Below, in pieces: positions 1-10,118 of a stretch of DNA of 64,000 nucleotides (its first letter is position 1; each line of letters starts with the position of its first letter). Under the pieces are notes generated by a model. The model ran no database searches. It saw nothing but the letters and a program-made list of their open reading frames with translations, and was not told where the DNA came from. The DNA comes from Isoetes taiwanensis (Eukaryota; Streptophyta; Lycopodiopsida; Isoetales; Isoetaceae): contig JAJEKV010000205.1 in assembly GCA_021234155.1 (NCBI GenBank), forward strand, positions 1,349,501 through 1,413,500, read 5' to 3'. Both the position numbers and the translations under genes were made by a program.

Positions 1-578
1 CCCATACGGGAAGGACCTATCCTCCATATTTGGGCAACTAGGGTGTAGGCATGAGAGGCATATAGGCATTTAAATTTGTCTCCTCGGCCATTATGGAAGA
101 TTCATCCTCTTTACTGTAGGGAGATTAGCCATGCATCCATGTAGATAGGTGGGGTGGTCACCATATAACCAAAATTTTATTAATAATTAAATGGTACTAA
201 CGTAGTGTCGACCTGCAGGCCAATAGAGCGCTCCGGAGGGCAAGGAGGTCGAGCTACGAAGACTTGCAACACAAATTTTGTTGGAATGTGTTGCAAGAAA
301 TGAAGAGTACCTCGGACGTTAATTTGAATTTTGATAAACTTGATTGCCATGATAAGTGAAGTATTGAGTAACCTATTTTAATGATGTTGTGAATTGATAA
401 GTTATTTCATAATATAATCGCGTAATAATGTTCTAAAAATATTACCTTAAGGTAATGTTAATAAATGTGTAAATGTGATAGGAGTATATTATATGTATCG
501 GGGTGATTTGGGGTTAGGAAGATCCCAAGGTGGGGAGACCCACGATCTTTGCAGACGACATCATTTCAAGGGGGAGAA
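1..578 (+). mobile_element. 3' internal end of a long-LTR retroelement
   Basis: No coding sequence is recognisable. The segment ends in a purine-rich tract (about 568-578, AAGGGGGAGAA) directly before an LTR start, as a polypurine tract should. The stretch around 547-590 (CGATCTTTG...GACATCATTT...GGGGGAGAATGTGGCGTTCGG, interrupted here) closely matches 58580-58632, the same position in the complete long-LTR element at 50162-60331, so both belong to one family. The rest of the element lies outside the window to the left. Confidence 0.6.
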
Positions 579-2232
579 TGTGGCGTTCGGCCACGATATC
601 ACGGTCCCGGGGCGTATCTTTACTTGCCAAATCGCAGCGTATCCCGCCATCGTGGCGTGTCTGCCGACATATAGCCAAGTGGGTAGCCCTGGGGGCAACT
701 TGCTAGAAATGTGCATTGGCATTAATGTGCACATTTACCAATGTACACATTAATGTGGGCACACATTTCCATATGGACACCTTATCCAAGTGGGCCATAC
801 CCATAGGTGCAATTAATGTGCACATTTTCCAATGTGCACCTTCATTAATGTGCACACATTTCCATGTGGGCACATTTTGCCCACCTAGCCATTAATGACA
901 AGTGGGCCCATTCCCAATTATCCCACATGCCAAAGGGGATAATTGGAAACCCTAACCAACCCCCATGTCTATTTAGGAGGGAAACCCTAACTTGCCCAAT
1001 TTCGTTTCTAGGGCTTTAGAACTCTGTTTTGGCTGCCTCAAGAGCCAAAACCGCATCCCAGACTCTGCCTGAGTGAACTATACCCTTAGTTTCCCTTGAT
1101 TCGAGCATTTTGGCCGGGATGGTGAGCTCGGTCGAGGAGGAGTCCCTCAAGGATGGGGTATTTAGGCAATTTAATAGCTTAAACCCTCTTTTAGTCATAA
1201 AATCGGTAGGTTTAGCCTATTAAATTGCTCATAAACCTTCTAGATCTCTAGATACCGGACTCTAACTAAAGAACCTAACTCTATGATATAGATTAGATCT
1301 TGTTCTTTAGTTCTCTTCTGATGTATGTGGATGAGGTTTCTCTATGAACTCCTATGGGGGGGTAGAGACCTAAAGCTTGGTAGTGGATGCTCCTAGATTA
1401 GCCTCTCTAGCACCATATAGATTCGGCCTGTGTACAAGAGCCACACCGGGTTGTGGGTGAAGGGGCTAGACTGGCTCATAAGGAGGTTCGTGTCCTGACT
1501 CTTGAACGATCCCTCTGGCGTGTAAAGTCTACCGGGGATCATTGAGACTAGGTCTAATGGCTTGCCGAGTGTGTAGGGGGGCATGGGCTCGACACCCGTG
1601 AAGTGGGGTTCACTTTCCATTGGGTTCAAGTCGAATAAGAGCAGTGGCTCTCTAGTCTCCTTGAGTCAGCATGTAGATCTCTGGAGGGAGTGATCCCTGC
1701 CTGCCCCATCGGACCTGGGGAGATGTAACCCAGGAATAGCCCTTTTGGCTATGCATCCGCGGGCTCCGGTCCAGTCCCAACACTTTTCAACCTACTCTGC
1801 AAAGTGTGCACAGGAGGGGCGGATGGAGTGAACTACCCATTGCCAAGTTCTTATGCCAGCCAAATCCATTGTCATGAATTCTGTCTGCAATGAACTCTGG
1901 AGACCCAAGCTTGTCAGTCCATCCCTGTGTCTGAGCCTTGGGTAGGATTCCCTAAATGCATTGTCTTTGATCATTGTCTATCAGATGTGATGTACCACCG
2001 TAGGGGTGGATATATGTGTTGCTCTTATATACCGACGCGACATGTATGTTTACGCCCGCGACTAGGTAGGCCCACGAGGGGCGGGGTGAAATGACCCCTT
2101 CACTCTTCCCACTGGAACCCGTTACGGTTGCAGTGTTATGTGGAGGGCCCTGTATCGGCATGGAGCTGGTATAGGGGGAGAACTCCTGTTTGTATACGGT
2201 GGGTGCACCGTATACGAGTAAGGGACGTAACA
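579..2232 (+). repeat. 3' LTR (or solo LTR) of the long-LTR family, about 1.65 kb
   Basis: It starts TGTGGCGTTCGG after a purine tract and ends ACGTAACA, giving TG...CA termini. It shares landmarks in the same order with the LTRs at 50162 and 58620: a GGGGGGTAGAGACCT block, GTGCACAAGAGCC-like text, GGAGGGGCGGATGGAGTG, AATGACCCCTT, and a GTATACGGTGGGTG stretch just before the end. Between 710 and 860 the palindrome AATGTGCACATT and variants recur several times. The base after the LTR begins GTAAG (2233-2237), a candidate 5-bp target duplication whose partner is outside the window. The LTR abuts the methyltransferase coding sequence, so the insertion cut that gene near its 3' end. Confidence 0.7.
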
Positions 2233-3328
2233 GTAAGGCAGAAAGTCTCATCTTGATGAACTATACAGCCTCCTTATCAATGTCAACAGCTACACAATTT
2301 CGGCCCTTCTTAAGTGCACAAGCAATAGTTGTACGAGCGGAAAATCGTCGAGCACCCAATCTCCTGGACGTGAAAACATGTCCAGAAGATGGTTAATCAG
2401 CTTCTGTGGCTTCTGGTAGTGATTCACTATTCTTCCTTGTGCACTAGGGTCCTGCAGCTTCTGCAACACAGCTGGAAACTCCAACACGTTTGAAACGTTC
2501 TGGCAAGCCACTGTGTTGAAGTGTTCCATTGTACGTTTCCCATCGAAACTCCAATAAGCCACATGGAGATATTCGACCTTACTCAGCAGTCGCGAGCCTC
2601 CACCATGGTAATTAATATTTGTTTTATACCTAAGGAACAAAAAAATAAAAAAGGATTTAAGTACAACCAAAAGAAACGTATTACGGAATAGAGACTCCTA
2701 ACAAATGCTACAGCTGAAGAAGGTAATGAAAACAAAAGGACTTGTGTATTCCAGAATAAGTGCTTACCAAACCAGATTTTCATAAACCGACTTGCGCCTT
2801 ATTTGGCTTCCACAAGGCGGATTGCATGCTTGAGTGAAATACAACCGACCTCAATGTTTTGTCGTCGTAATTTGCTTTATACCGTCGGCGAAAGCATTAA
2901 ACTCGAGTTTTTTAAATGGGCTGGTCGTCGTGGCGCCGTCTTTCGGCTTAAACCCATATGGAAGGTCAGCTATTACCAAGGTAAAATCACGGGGCTTTAT
3001 TGATTGGCTAGTTTGGTGCAATCACAGGTGTACTATCTGAGAACATGTTATTTTGATCGTACATTGTAAACCGTTTCGTGTCGAGGGGCTCGGTGTCCAA
3101 AACACGCTTTGTCGCCGGCGTCCTCTCTTCTTTGTCGACCCGGATGCATGAAGCCCTCCGACAGGTCCTTGTTTTTCTTTTTGCTCTGCAAAAAGAAACG
3201 TCTTAGTAACACGAAGAACAACAATATGAAAAACAATTCAACATACCCAGCCTTCAAAATTTGGCGCATATTGGATAATCCTGTCGTCCGAGGTTGCAAT
3301 AGGGTAAAGCTCTTTGCACCTTTCCCAG
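2233..3328 (-). CDS. beta-class DNA methyltransferase domain (exons of the ParB-methyltransferase gene)
   Basis: On the minus strand the exon around 3000-2850 reads DFTLVIADLPYGFKPKDG, with the catalytic motif IV in the form D-L-P-Y followed by G. The exon around 2640-2233 reads NHYQKPQKLINHLLDMF then SRPGDWVLDDF (motifs X and I). In a neighbouring frame it continues TTIACALKKGRNCVAVDIDK, the usual text after motif I. Motif IV before X and I is the order of the beta class of N6A/N4C methyltransferases. The small exon 3328-3247 (NWERCKELYPIATSDD...) joins in phase to the preceding one. A frame change at about 2315 and in-frame stops near 2270 and 2858 break the chain; all sit in or near CAG/CTG-like or homopolymer contexts. 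Substrate base cannot be decided from D-L-P-Y alone. Confidence 0.65.
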
Positions 3329-6300
3329 CTGTCGACATTTAACTACTCCATTAAGCATGTTTGACATGTGATGACATTTTTCTGGCTTTAATATAATACG
3401 AACATTAGAAGGAGCAAAACTAAAAAGGAAAGCAACAAGAATGAATCATTTAAAGACTGTAAGATAAAGTGTATTCCAGAATACACTTCGGCCCTAACAC
3501 TATAAGGCAAAGTGTATTCCGGAATACACTTTGTCTCTTGCTTGAGGGCCAAACTGTATTCTGGAATACACTTTGTCTCTTACGTGAGGGCCAAAGTGTA
3601 TTCCGGAATACACTTTGTCTTTCGTGTGTGAGCCACAGTGTATTTCGGAAAACACTTCTTCCTAACAAACAAAAAATCCAAAGTGGCATTCTTACTTGTG
3701 GAGCTCCTTGGACATTTCTTCTAGTGTAAACTCCTTATCAACAACCTTTTGCAGTAGCCTTTCTAGTATATCCATATCTGTGAAGCCCTGCATTTCTCGC
3801 CAAACAGTTATAGTCATTTCCTTTTTGGGGACGTCGGATCCCTTTTTCTTTTCCGAGACCTTTCCTTTGCTTTTCAAATCACCATGCTCGAACATGGTGA
3901 AGATTTCGTTTTGGAGGTCCCAAATCTGCAGAGAAAAAAGCGATGTCAGTGGGAAAGTTGCAGGTGTATTCCAGAATACAAGAAACTTACTCTGCCGTCT
4001 CTAAAGGCTAGTTGGAACCAGTTGTCATGTGGTATTAGAGACTGCCGTTTGTTAGCCTCGTCGTATTTGAGGCAGCACTCCACAGCACACGCTTCCTTCA
4101 GTTCCAGAGAGTATTGTGGTTTCTTCAAATCATCTCCATATTTTTCTTTAAATATAACATATTTCCTGTGCATGAACCTGATTTTGTCCACGAAACTCAT
4201 TTTAAGCTTATATTCGTTGTCAGCATTGTGCGTGTTGGCAATGATTTTGGCTTCTTCGTCTGCCAGGCCACAGTAAACAGTGCAGAGCACAGAGAGATAT
4301 CTTGAATTGTGTTTCTCCTTGTACAACTGCCTCCTTGCTTTGAAACTGTGGTTTTCCCCAAGGACATAGTGCATGTAGGTGTCTGCTTTTTCTCTGTCGT
4401 AGTCCTTGGGATCCATGCACTGGGATCTGTCAACAAGAACAACAATTGGAGCAACATGGGCATTGGGATTGCTCCTTATTCTGTCCTTCAGATTTCTTAA
4501 GTGGTCAGCATAGATTTTGCGAACCTGAACCTAGCACATACTGGCAAGTATATTACACCTTGCACATATTCTGATTAATTTCTTCCATCCTCTCTGAGGT
4601 CTTGTCCACCTTTTTTTCTTTAATGGCCACCCCAGGTGCCTTGCCCTTTCCCTTCTTCGTTTTTGGTTGTTCCTCGGGGATTTCTGCCACTTCAAGCTGC
4701 TGTACCTTCCGCTTTTTTTGTTCCTTAGCGGCTATGGTGGCTCTTGGCCTGCTAAGTTTCTTTGGCGGCACTGGGAGAACTTCCTCTTCTTGTTCTTGGG
4801 ACCCTCCATCTGATGACCTCCCGGAAGTACTAGGAGAAGGTGATGATCCTGATCTACCTGCATCTGATTGCTCGGACTCACTGACAGGAAAGTCCTCGCT
4901 TGTACTAGAACAAACCTGTCTAATTAGTGAACACAGGCTACGTTTGGTCCGGTAGTGAGAAAAGAATTTGTACAGAAGTCGTATTTAATTAAAGTGGGAC
5001 AAATCTCGAATTTTGTGACTCGGACTGAAAATGGGACTCATGAAAAAAAAAGTAAGCTGCCATTGAATCATTAATAGATTTTTCTTTGATAAAATAAGAA
5101 TAACATTTCCATATCACAATCCGAGAAAATGAAGGGGGGTGGTGGAGAAAGAAAAGTAGGAAGGAAGGGGAGACAAGAGGTAGGGAGGGAGGGGAAAGGC
5201 AAAGGAGCACGAGGAAGTCAAAGGGCAAAGGGAGGGTCGAGCAAATTGGGAGGGAGGGGGGGGGAAGGGGAAGGGCAAAGGGAGGGAGGGGCATGGGGAA
5301 GAGGAGGAGGGACAAAGGGAAGAGAGCAAAAGAGGCAAAAGGGGCAAAGGGGTGGGATATGGGGAGGGGCAAAGGGGGAGCGGGACAAAAAGAAGGAAGG
5401 GAGGAGGGGTTCATGGCGAAACAACCATTCAACAATTAATAAATGTAATTAATTAAATAATATAATTAAATCGCTTAATAATATAATTAAGTAATTAATT
5501 AAACAATAAATAATTAAACAAAAGTTTTTTTTTGCCTGAGGCGAGCAATGGGCAGTAACGACATAACATAAGGGCGTTCAAATAATAGAAGAATGGGCAG
5601 AATCGACATAACATAAGGGCATTCTCAAACAATAGGTTTTCTCGCCTCCCAGGCGAGAATGGGCAGGATCGACATAACATAATAGGGGCGTGCTCCAGTA
5701 TGGACCCGGATATGCTCAGTGCGTGCCCAAGCCCTTGTCTGCAGATCAAAATCCTCTGAAGCAGCCACCATTTAGAAACTGCACCATTTAGACATACAAA
5801 ACTTGTAAAATGATGGATCCTGCAGCATTTGCAAGGCCTCCATGTGCTGAAATTTACGAAACATCATTAAACTCGCGCGAGATAAGTTTGTGAGGATCGG
5901 ACACCAAGGTATACTGCTACCGGTGGAAATCCACGGCTTTTCGAATCGGATATGCTCGGTCGTGCCCAAGCCCTTGTCTCGCAGATCAAAATCCTCTGAA
6001 GCGACCAAACAATTTTGGCCGACTTCACAAAAGCCTCCCAAACTCGGATCACGAACTTAATTTAGGGTAGAAGCGCACCATTTAGACATACAAAACTTGT
6101 AAAATGATGGATCTGCGGCATTTGCAAGGCCTCCATGTGCTGAAATTTCTGAAACATCATTAAACTCTGGCGGATAAGTTTGTGAGGATCGGACACCAAA
6201 GGTATACCCCGCTACCCGGTGGAAATCCACGGCACTTTCGAATCCGATAAGCGGGGATATGGCGGACTATGGCGTGTGATTGCAAATTTCTGTGTTCTCT

Positions 6301-9300
6301 GTTGGCGAATTTGTAAGGATACTCCCCGGCGTCGACATGGAATTGCGAGAAAATCTGAATGTAGATCAAAATCCTCGATAATACCTTTGGGCTGTAGATC
6401 GGGCTGCATCATCGCATATAAGCCAATAAAAAAACCGAATGCTCTTGATTGATTAAAAGAGGGGCGTGGCGAATCGAAAATATTCTTGTCGACCACTCCA
6501 AGAGTACCCAACGAGCCCATTTTTAAGCCCAAATATCGCCCTCTGCTTCATAAATCTGGTTTTCAACTTAGGACTCGCGAATCCATAAGTATGGCGCTCT
6601 AAAGAAAAGAAAAGAAAAAAGCGGGATATAGAAGATTCAAATCAGCCCAGATTCAAAACACACCGTTTATTTTTACGAATATGCCGGTGCCTCTTAGTAC
6701 ACATTTTGAATTTCATTTTATCCGCCCATTCTTTTTGAACAAGCATAACAACGAGGGGCCCGGGGAAGATAGATAGCATACGGCCCATTTGATCGATAGC
6801 GAGCCCATCGATCGATAGCGAGGAGGCCCATCGATCGACCAAGCATAAGCCCATCGATCAGCCAAGCAGCGGTAGCTGTAAAGTGGTGCGTTTGTGTTTT
6901 CTATTCTTTGGATTCTCTCTAAACCGTAGGTGTTCTTCCCAAAACGAATTCTAGTTCACGAAATAGGGGCCGATTCTCTAGTTGCATGCCTTCTCACTGC
7001 AGATTCGATCACTTCGGGTGGTCGTCATGCCGACATGCTCGAAATTCAATCCATTGAACTCTTTTACGCGTGAATACACATGTTTGAAAAAGTTTCGATC
7101 CTATTTTGGTTCAATCCCCTTTGTTTACTCCCAACCCGATTACAGCGGTGCCATGTGGCGAAACATCATCATTTAATTTAATGTTCTATAACCATACCTA
7201 ATGTGTATACTATACATTAAAAGTTCGCCCCTAGGGCCAATTTTACTAATACGGTATGCTTTCCGACTTCTCGTCTCTGTGCCGATCGTGAGAATGTTTA
7301 CTCTTACGCTCTTCCAAGCTGAATTGATTGAATAGAGCTTTTCGTTATCAGTAGGATTAGGTCTTGTCTGCGTGCATATAAAGGAGAAAGTAGATAGCTT
7401 AATCGCTATGGTTCACGCAAAGGAAGCTTCCACACATTAATTAGCTTGAGAAATCTATTATTCTATTATAGAAAGCTATTGAAGTCACTTTTCTTCTATC
7501 TCGAATTTTAAGGGCACTTTTTTCTTCTATCACGAATTAAAAGATAGAAAGGTCACTATTTAAAGGTCACTTTTCTTCTATCTTGAATTTTAAGGGCATT
7601 CTTCTAGGGTTGCATTGAGTTTCGGTTTGTAGCAGTTTGTTGTTTGTATACTCTCTATATTTTTGAAATTTTGCCAAGTATTGTCTTTAGTTGCAGAAAG
7701 TATTGTCTAATTTTGCCTGGATCTTAAAGGGGCCTTTTAAATGCGTGTTTTACAAGCGATTTTAACAACTCGATTTGCCTTTCTCAACTCATGAGTCGAG
7801 AAAGGCCCTCAAACCTGGCGCTTTTTAAGCTTTGGTGCCTTTCTCGACTCGCGAGTCGAGAAAGGCCTTCTGACCCATAAAACCTGCGTTTTTGGCTTTG
7901 AGCTGCTTTTCGAGTCGAGAAAGGCCTTCTGACCCATAAAACACGTGTTTACGGCTTTGGTACGCTTTTTCGATTTCGCGAGTCGAGAAAGGCCTTATAT
8001 ATAAAACTGTGTTTACGGCTTTGAAACGCCTTTTTCGATTTTCGAGTCGAGAAACCACCCATAAAACCTGCGTTTTCGGCTTTTTACCTTTCTCGATTTC
8101 ATGAGTCGAAAACCTTCAATTCTAAAACTTGCATTTTAAACTTTGGAGCTGCCTTTTCGACTCGCGAGTCGAAAGAATTCCTCAACCCTAAAACTTTGCG
8201 TTTTTCCCTCATTTTGCCTTTCTCATGCTGTATTTTCCAAAAATGGCCCTAAGAAGCGTGTTTTATTTTATTTTTTTTTTGCATGTAGCATCACTTGACT
8301 AATTTGATTTTGTCTCTTGCGGTCCTTATCTCGACCAAATAGTACATGCTTGGGAGCAATGAAAATATCAGTTCATTAAAGAAAGGTCTTAGAGAAGAGG
8401 GTGGTGACATCAGTTGGACATACAAGCGCGTGGCCCATAAAGGAACTCCTCATACAAATTTCTATCGATGCGTAAGTTTTGCTCACAAGTGACTAGGAGA
8501 GAGCTCCTGGCGCCCTTTGCACTAGGTGGTTCATGTGTGAAGAGGGTGTAATGATTGTGCCCATCACGACCACTATGGTCTCTTCACCTTTAATAATATA
8601 TATTGTAATGAGCCCATTTATAAATATAAGGTATCTCAAAACTAGTATTTTTGGGTGATTAAGTAAACGATTTGCATAATTTTTGTTGGAATTTGTGATC
8701 TATTGTCTACCCACCTAAGAAAATAGAGCCAAAATGTTCAACTAAGAATCTTTTTCAATTAGAACTTGATAGGTCTAATGCATGTTTGCGTTGCATTGTT
8801 CTTGTTCTCGACACGCTATCCAAGAAAACTGGAAGAAAAGCTTGGATGCACACTAATAGACAAAAATTCCAATTATGGCCAGTTTTTTGGTCGGGGTGCT
8901 TCTTTTTGTGTAAATTAACAGGGTTCCGAAAAAAAATGGGAATGGAATGAGTCCCACTTTAATTAAATACGACTTACAGTGCCTGTGGTTGCACACTGAC
9001 AGTTCTAAAGAATGCGATGTCTACAACAATGAAGCCTTGGGAGGTTTTGAAGGATAACCTCCCCACCTGATCTCCTTGTCTGGCAACCTCGGAGACCTCT
9101 TTTATTGTCCCTAGGTTAACGAACTCGGTGTCGGCGTACCTTTTGTTCCCAGCACTTTTACAGACATGTAGAAACGTCAGTGTGCTGTATTTTCCATCTG
9201 CACCCCTGGTAACGAACCATTGCGTTTGAAAGTTTTCATAAATAGCAGGCTCGTCCGTGTCAGCGGTGTGCTTCTGAGGGTGTGGACGCCTAATCTTCAG

Positions 9301-9995
9301 AGATTTGTTTGGTGCCCTTTTGCTTCCTTCTTCCCTGCCACTGAAACGTTTAAAACAACAATGTTAAGACAGAAAATGAGACGAAAGCTATATTCCAGAA
9401 TAAGATTTACTAATCTTGTGCCCTAAAGGCCAGCAAAAGACAAGAAAACAAGCATAAATATTGTCGCTCTAACTTAATTTTTTATGCCTTAATTGGACTA
9501 AAAAGTGGTACGTTCAACCTAAAAAGTGGTCTGTTTCTGCTAAAAAGTGGTATGCTTAAGTGCAAAAAAACAAGTGTTTTCAAGAAGATAAGCCAAGTGT
9601 ATTCTGGAATACACTTTGCACTCCGCCAGTGAGCAAAGTAGAATACACTTTGCACTTCGGCAGTGAGCAAAGTGTATTTCAGAATACACTTTGCACTTCG
9701 CCAGAAGCTCAAAGTGTATTCTGGAATACACTTTGGCTTACAAAAGCAAATCAGGAAACACACGAAAGACGTACTATGTACTTTAATTGCTTACCTGTCC
9801 ATTATTTTCGCTATGTAAATCGGAATACAGCAAATCAATATAGATCGGAAGGCGCTCGGGCTGGCGACTAAATCTCTGGAAGCGGAATACGCAACTGAGG
9901 CGCTCAATTTTCCTTTTTAAAGGTAGGCCACTGTCAGTTGTATTTTGTCTTGTCCAAACACTCTGGCCAAGTGTATTCTGGAATAACATCTATGC
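2233..9995 (-). CDS. multi-exon ParB-like / DNA methyltransferase gene (3' end cut by LTR)
   Basis: Exons inferred on the minus strand from open frames plus GT/AG sites: about 9950-9795, 9340-8978, 4904-4559, 4530-3991, 3925-3696, 3328-3247, about 3193-2850, and about 2680-2233. Reading phase is preserved at 8978/4904 (CACT|GTAAGT to TTCTAG|T), 4559/4530, 3991/3925 and 3696/3328, which supports one gene. The junction from the first to the second listed exon is out of phase as written, and the start codon was not found. Order: a basic unrecognised N-terminal part, an acidic Ser-rich and Lys-rich linker, a ParB-like domain, a helical linker, then a beta-class DNA methyltransferase. ParB plus methylase in one chain is known from phage and bacterial modification methylases; in a spliced eukaryotic gene it is unusual. 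Frameshifts in the catalytic exons may be decay or sequence error. The last codons are lost at the LTR insertion (2232). Function inferred: DNA N6-adenine or N4-cytosine methylation. Confidence 0.6.
3464..3660. repeat. array of palindromes AAAGTGTATTCCGGAATACACTTT in an intron
   Basis: Five copies of a near-perfect palindrome of about 24-26 bp, centred on TATTCCGGAATA or TATTCCAGAATA, lie about 42 bp apart inside the intron between the exons at 3696 and 3328. Because they are palindromic they create open frames on both strands that are not genes. Further copies are listed separately. Confidence 0.8.
3991..4904 (-). CDS. acidic/basic linker exon and ParB-like domain exon
   Basis: Exon 4904-4559 encodes a Ser/Glu-rich stretch (STSEDFPVSESEQSDAG) and then a Lys-rich, possibly nuclear-targeting stretch (MPPKKLSRPRATIAAKEQKK). 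Exon 4530-3991 (180 codons, phase 0 at both ends) reads VQVRKIYADHLRNLKDRI, then APIVVLVDRSQ, then HYVLGENHSFKARRQLYKE, then VYCGLADEEAKIIANTHNAD. This is the pattern of ParB/Spo0J-like N-terminal domains: a Y..HL..L...I helix, a V-L-V strand, a G-x-H-x-x-x-A box, and L-x-x-x-E-A followed by N-x-x-N. The intron at 3990-3926 is only 65 bp. In bacterial relatives this fold binds or cleaves nucleic acid or hydrolyses CTP; its role here is unknown. Confidence 0.65.
5126..5412 (+). repeat. polypurine strand, about 285 bp of G and A
   Basis: The plus strand is almost entirely purine (GGGAGGGAGGGG, GGGCAAAGGG and similar), with short GGCAAAGG-type repeats. Long frames on both strands here (Arg/Gly-rich on plus, Pro/Leu/Ser-rich on minus) are composition effects, not genes. 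Such tracts can form triplex DNA. Confidence 0.8.
5520..5700 (+). repeat. three short repeats around GACATAACATAA
   Basis: ATGGGCAG(T/A/G)A(A/T)CGACATAACATAA occurs three times (near 5548, 5594 and 5649), the last two flanked by CGCCTSNNAGGCGAG-like inverted text. Low-complexity element interior; no gene seen. Confidence 0.6.
5700..6245 (+). repeat. tandem duplication of a block of about 240-300 bp
   Basis: The block 'GATATGCTC...GTGCCCAAGCCCTTGTCT...CACCATTTAGACATACAAAAC...GGACACCAA.GGTATAC...GGTGGAAATCCACGGC' appears twice, at about 5706-5940 and 5947-6235. Small length differences between the copies fall at CAG/CTG/CG positions. No coding function is recognised. Confidence 0.7.
7765..8235 (+). 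repeat. satellite of about 62-bp units with a palindromic core
   Basis: Seven to eight degenerate units each hold TTTCTCGACTCGCGAGTCGA followed by GAAAGGCC-like text, a near-perfect palindrome, then ACCCATAAAAC.TGCGTTT. Cores are near 7784, 7843, 7906, 7967, 8029, 8090 and 8152. The minus-strand frame across it is a repeat artefact. Confidence 0.75.
8978..9340 (-). CDS. N-terminal exon of the ParB-methyltransferase gene, unrecognised domain
   Basis: The exon starts after TTTCAG and ends CACT|GTAAGT. It encodes about 121 residues: a basic start (GREEGSKRAPNKSLKIRR), then FQTQWFVTRGADGKYSTLTF, and a beta-rich tail ending SFKTSQGFIVVDIAFFRTV. The open frame runs exactly into the linker exon at 4904 with the codon split CT|T, so it belongs to the same transcript across a 4.07-kb intron. 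I do not recognise the domain. The exon upstream (about 9950-9795, ending GGACAG|GTAAGC) encodes LPLKRKIERLSCVFRFQRF and is also unrecognised; its phase does not match this exon as written. Confidence 0.5.
9590..9740. repeat. second array of TATTCYRGAATA palindromes
   Basis: Copies centred near 9606, 9682 and 9722, and a degenerate one near 9645, match the array at 3464-3660. They lie in the intron upstream of the exon 9340-8978. Single copies also occur near 2750, 3970, 9393, 9975 and 10030, each in an intron or upstream of an exon of the same gene. Confidence 0.75.
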
Positions 9996-10118
9996 ACACA
10001 CACAGCAAATGCTGCACACAAATTAGTATTCCGGAATAGCATTTCTATTCTCGAATATCATTAGTCCAATCGACTTGTGAGTTAGTAACAAGTCCTCAAT
10101 TTTTTGCAGTTGTTTAAC

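Larger units (their letters stand above)
4976..8975. mobile_element. 4.0-kb element with 25-bp terminal inverted repeats in an intron
   Basis: The first 20 bases of the left repeat are AAGTCGTATTTAATTAAAGT (4976-5000 in full); the exact reverse complement ends the element at 8951-8975, 25 of 25 matching. ACAG flanks both ends (4972-4975 and 8976-8979), a candidate 4-bp target duplication. No transposase was recognised inside, so it looks non-autonomous. The interior holds a 280-bp purine strand, duplicated blocks and a 62-bp satellite. It sits within one intron of the ParB-methyltransferase gene and begins two bases inside the splice donor. Confidence 0.6.

Noticed and set aside
3450-3729. 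Frames on both strands with repeated RNTL/FRNT text
   Set aside because: They are produced by the palindromic repeats, which read open in several frames; not genes.
4989-5452. Long Pro/Leu/Ser-rich and Gly/Arg-rich frames
   Set aside because: Pure composition effect of the polypurine strand.
7825-8058. Minus-strand 77-codon frame
   Set aside because: It translates the 62-bp satellite; no family and repeat-driven.
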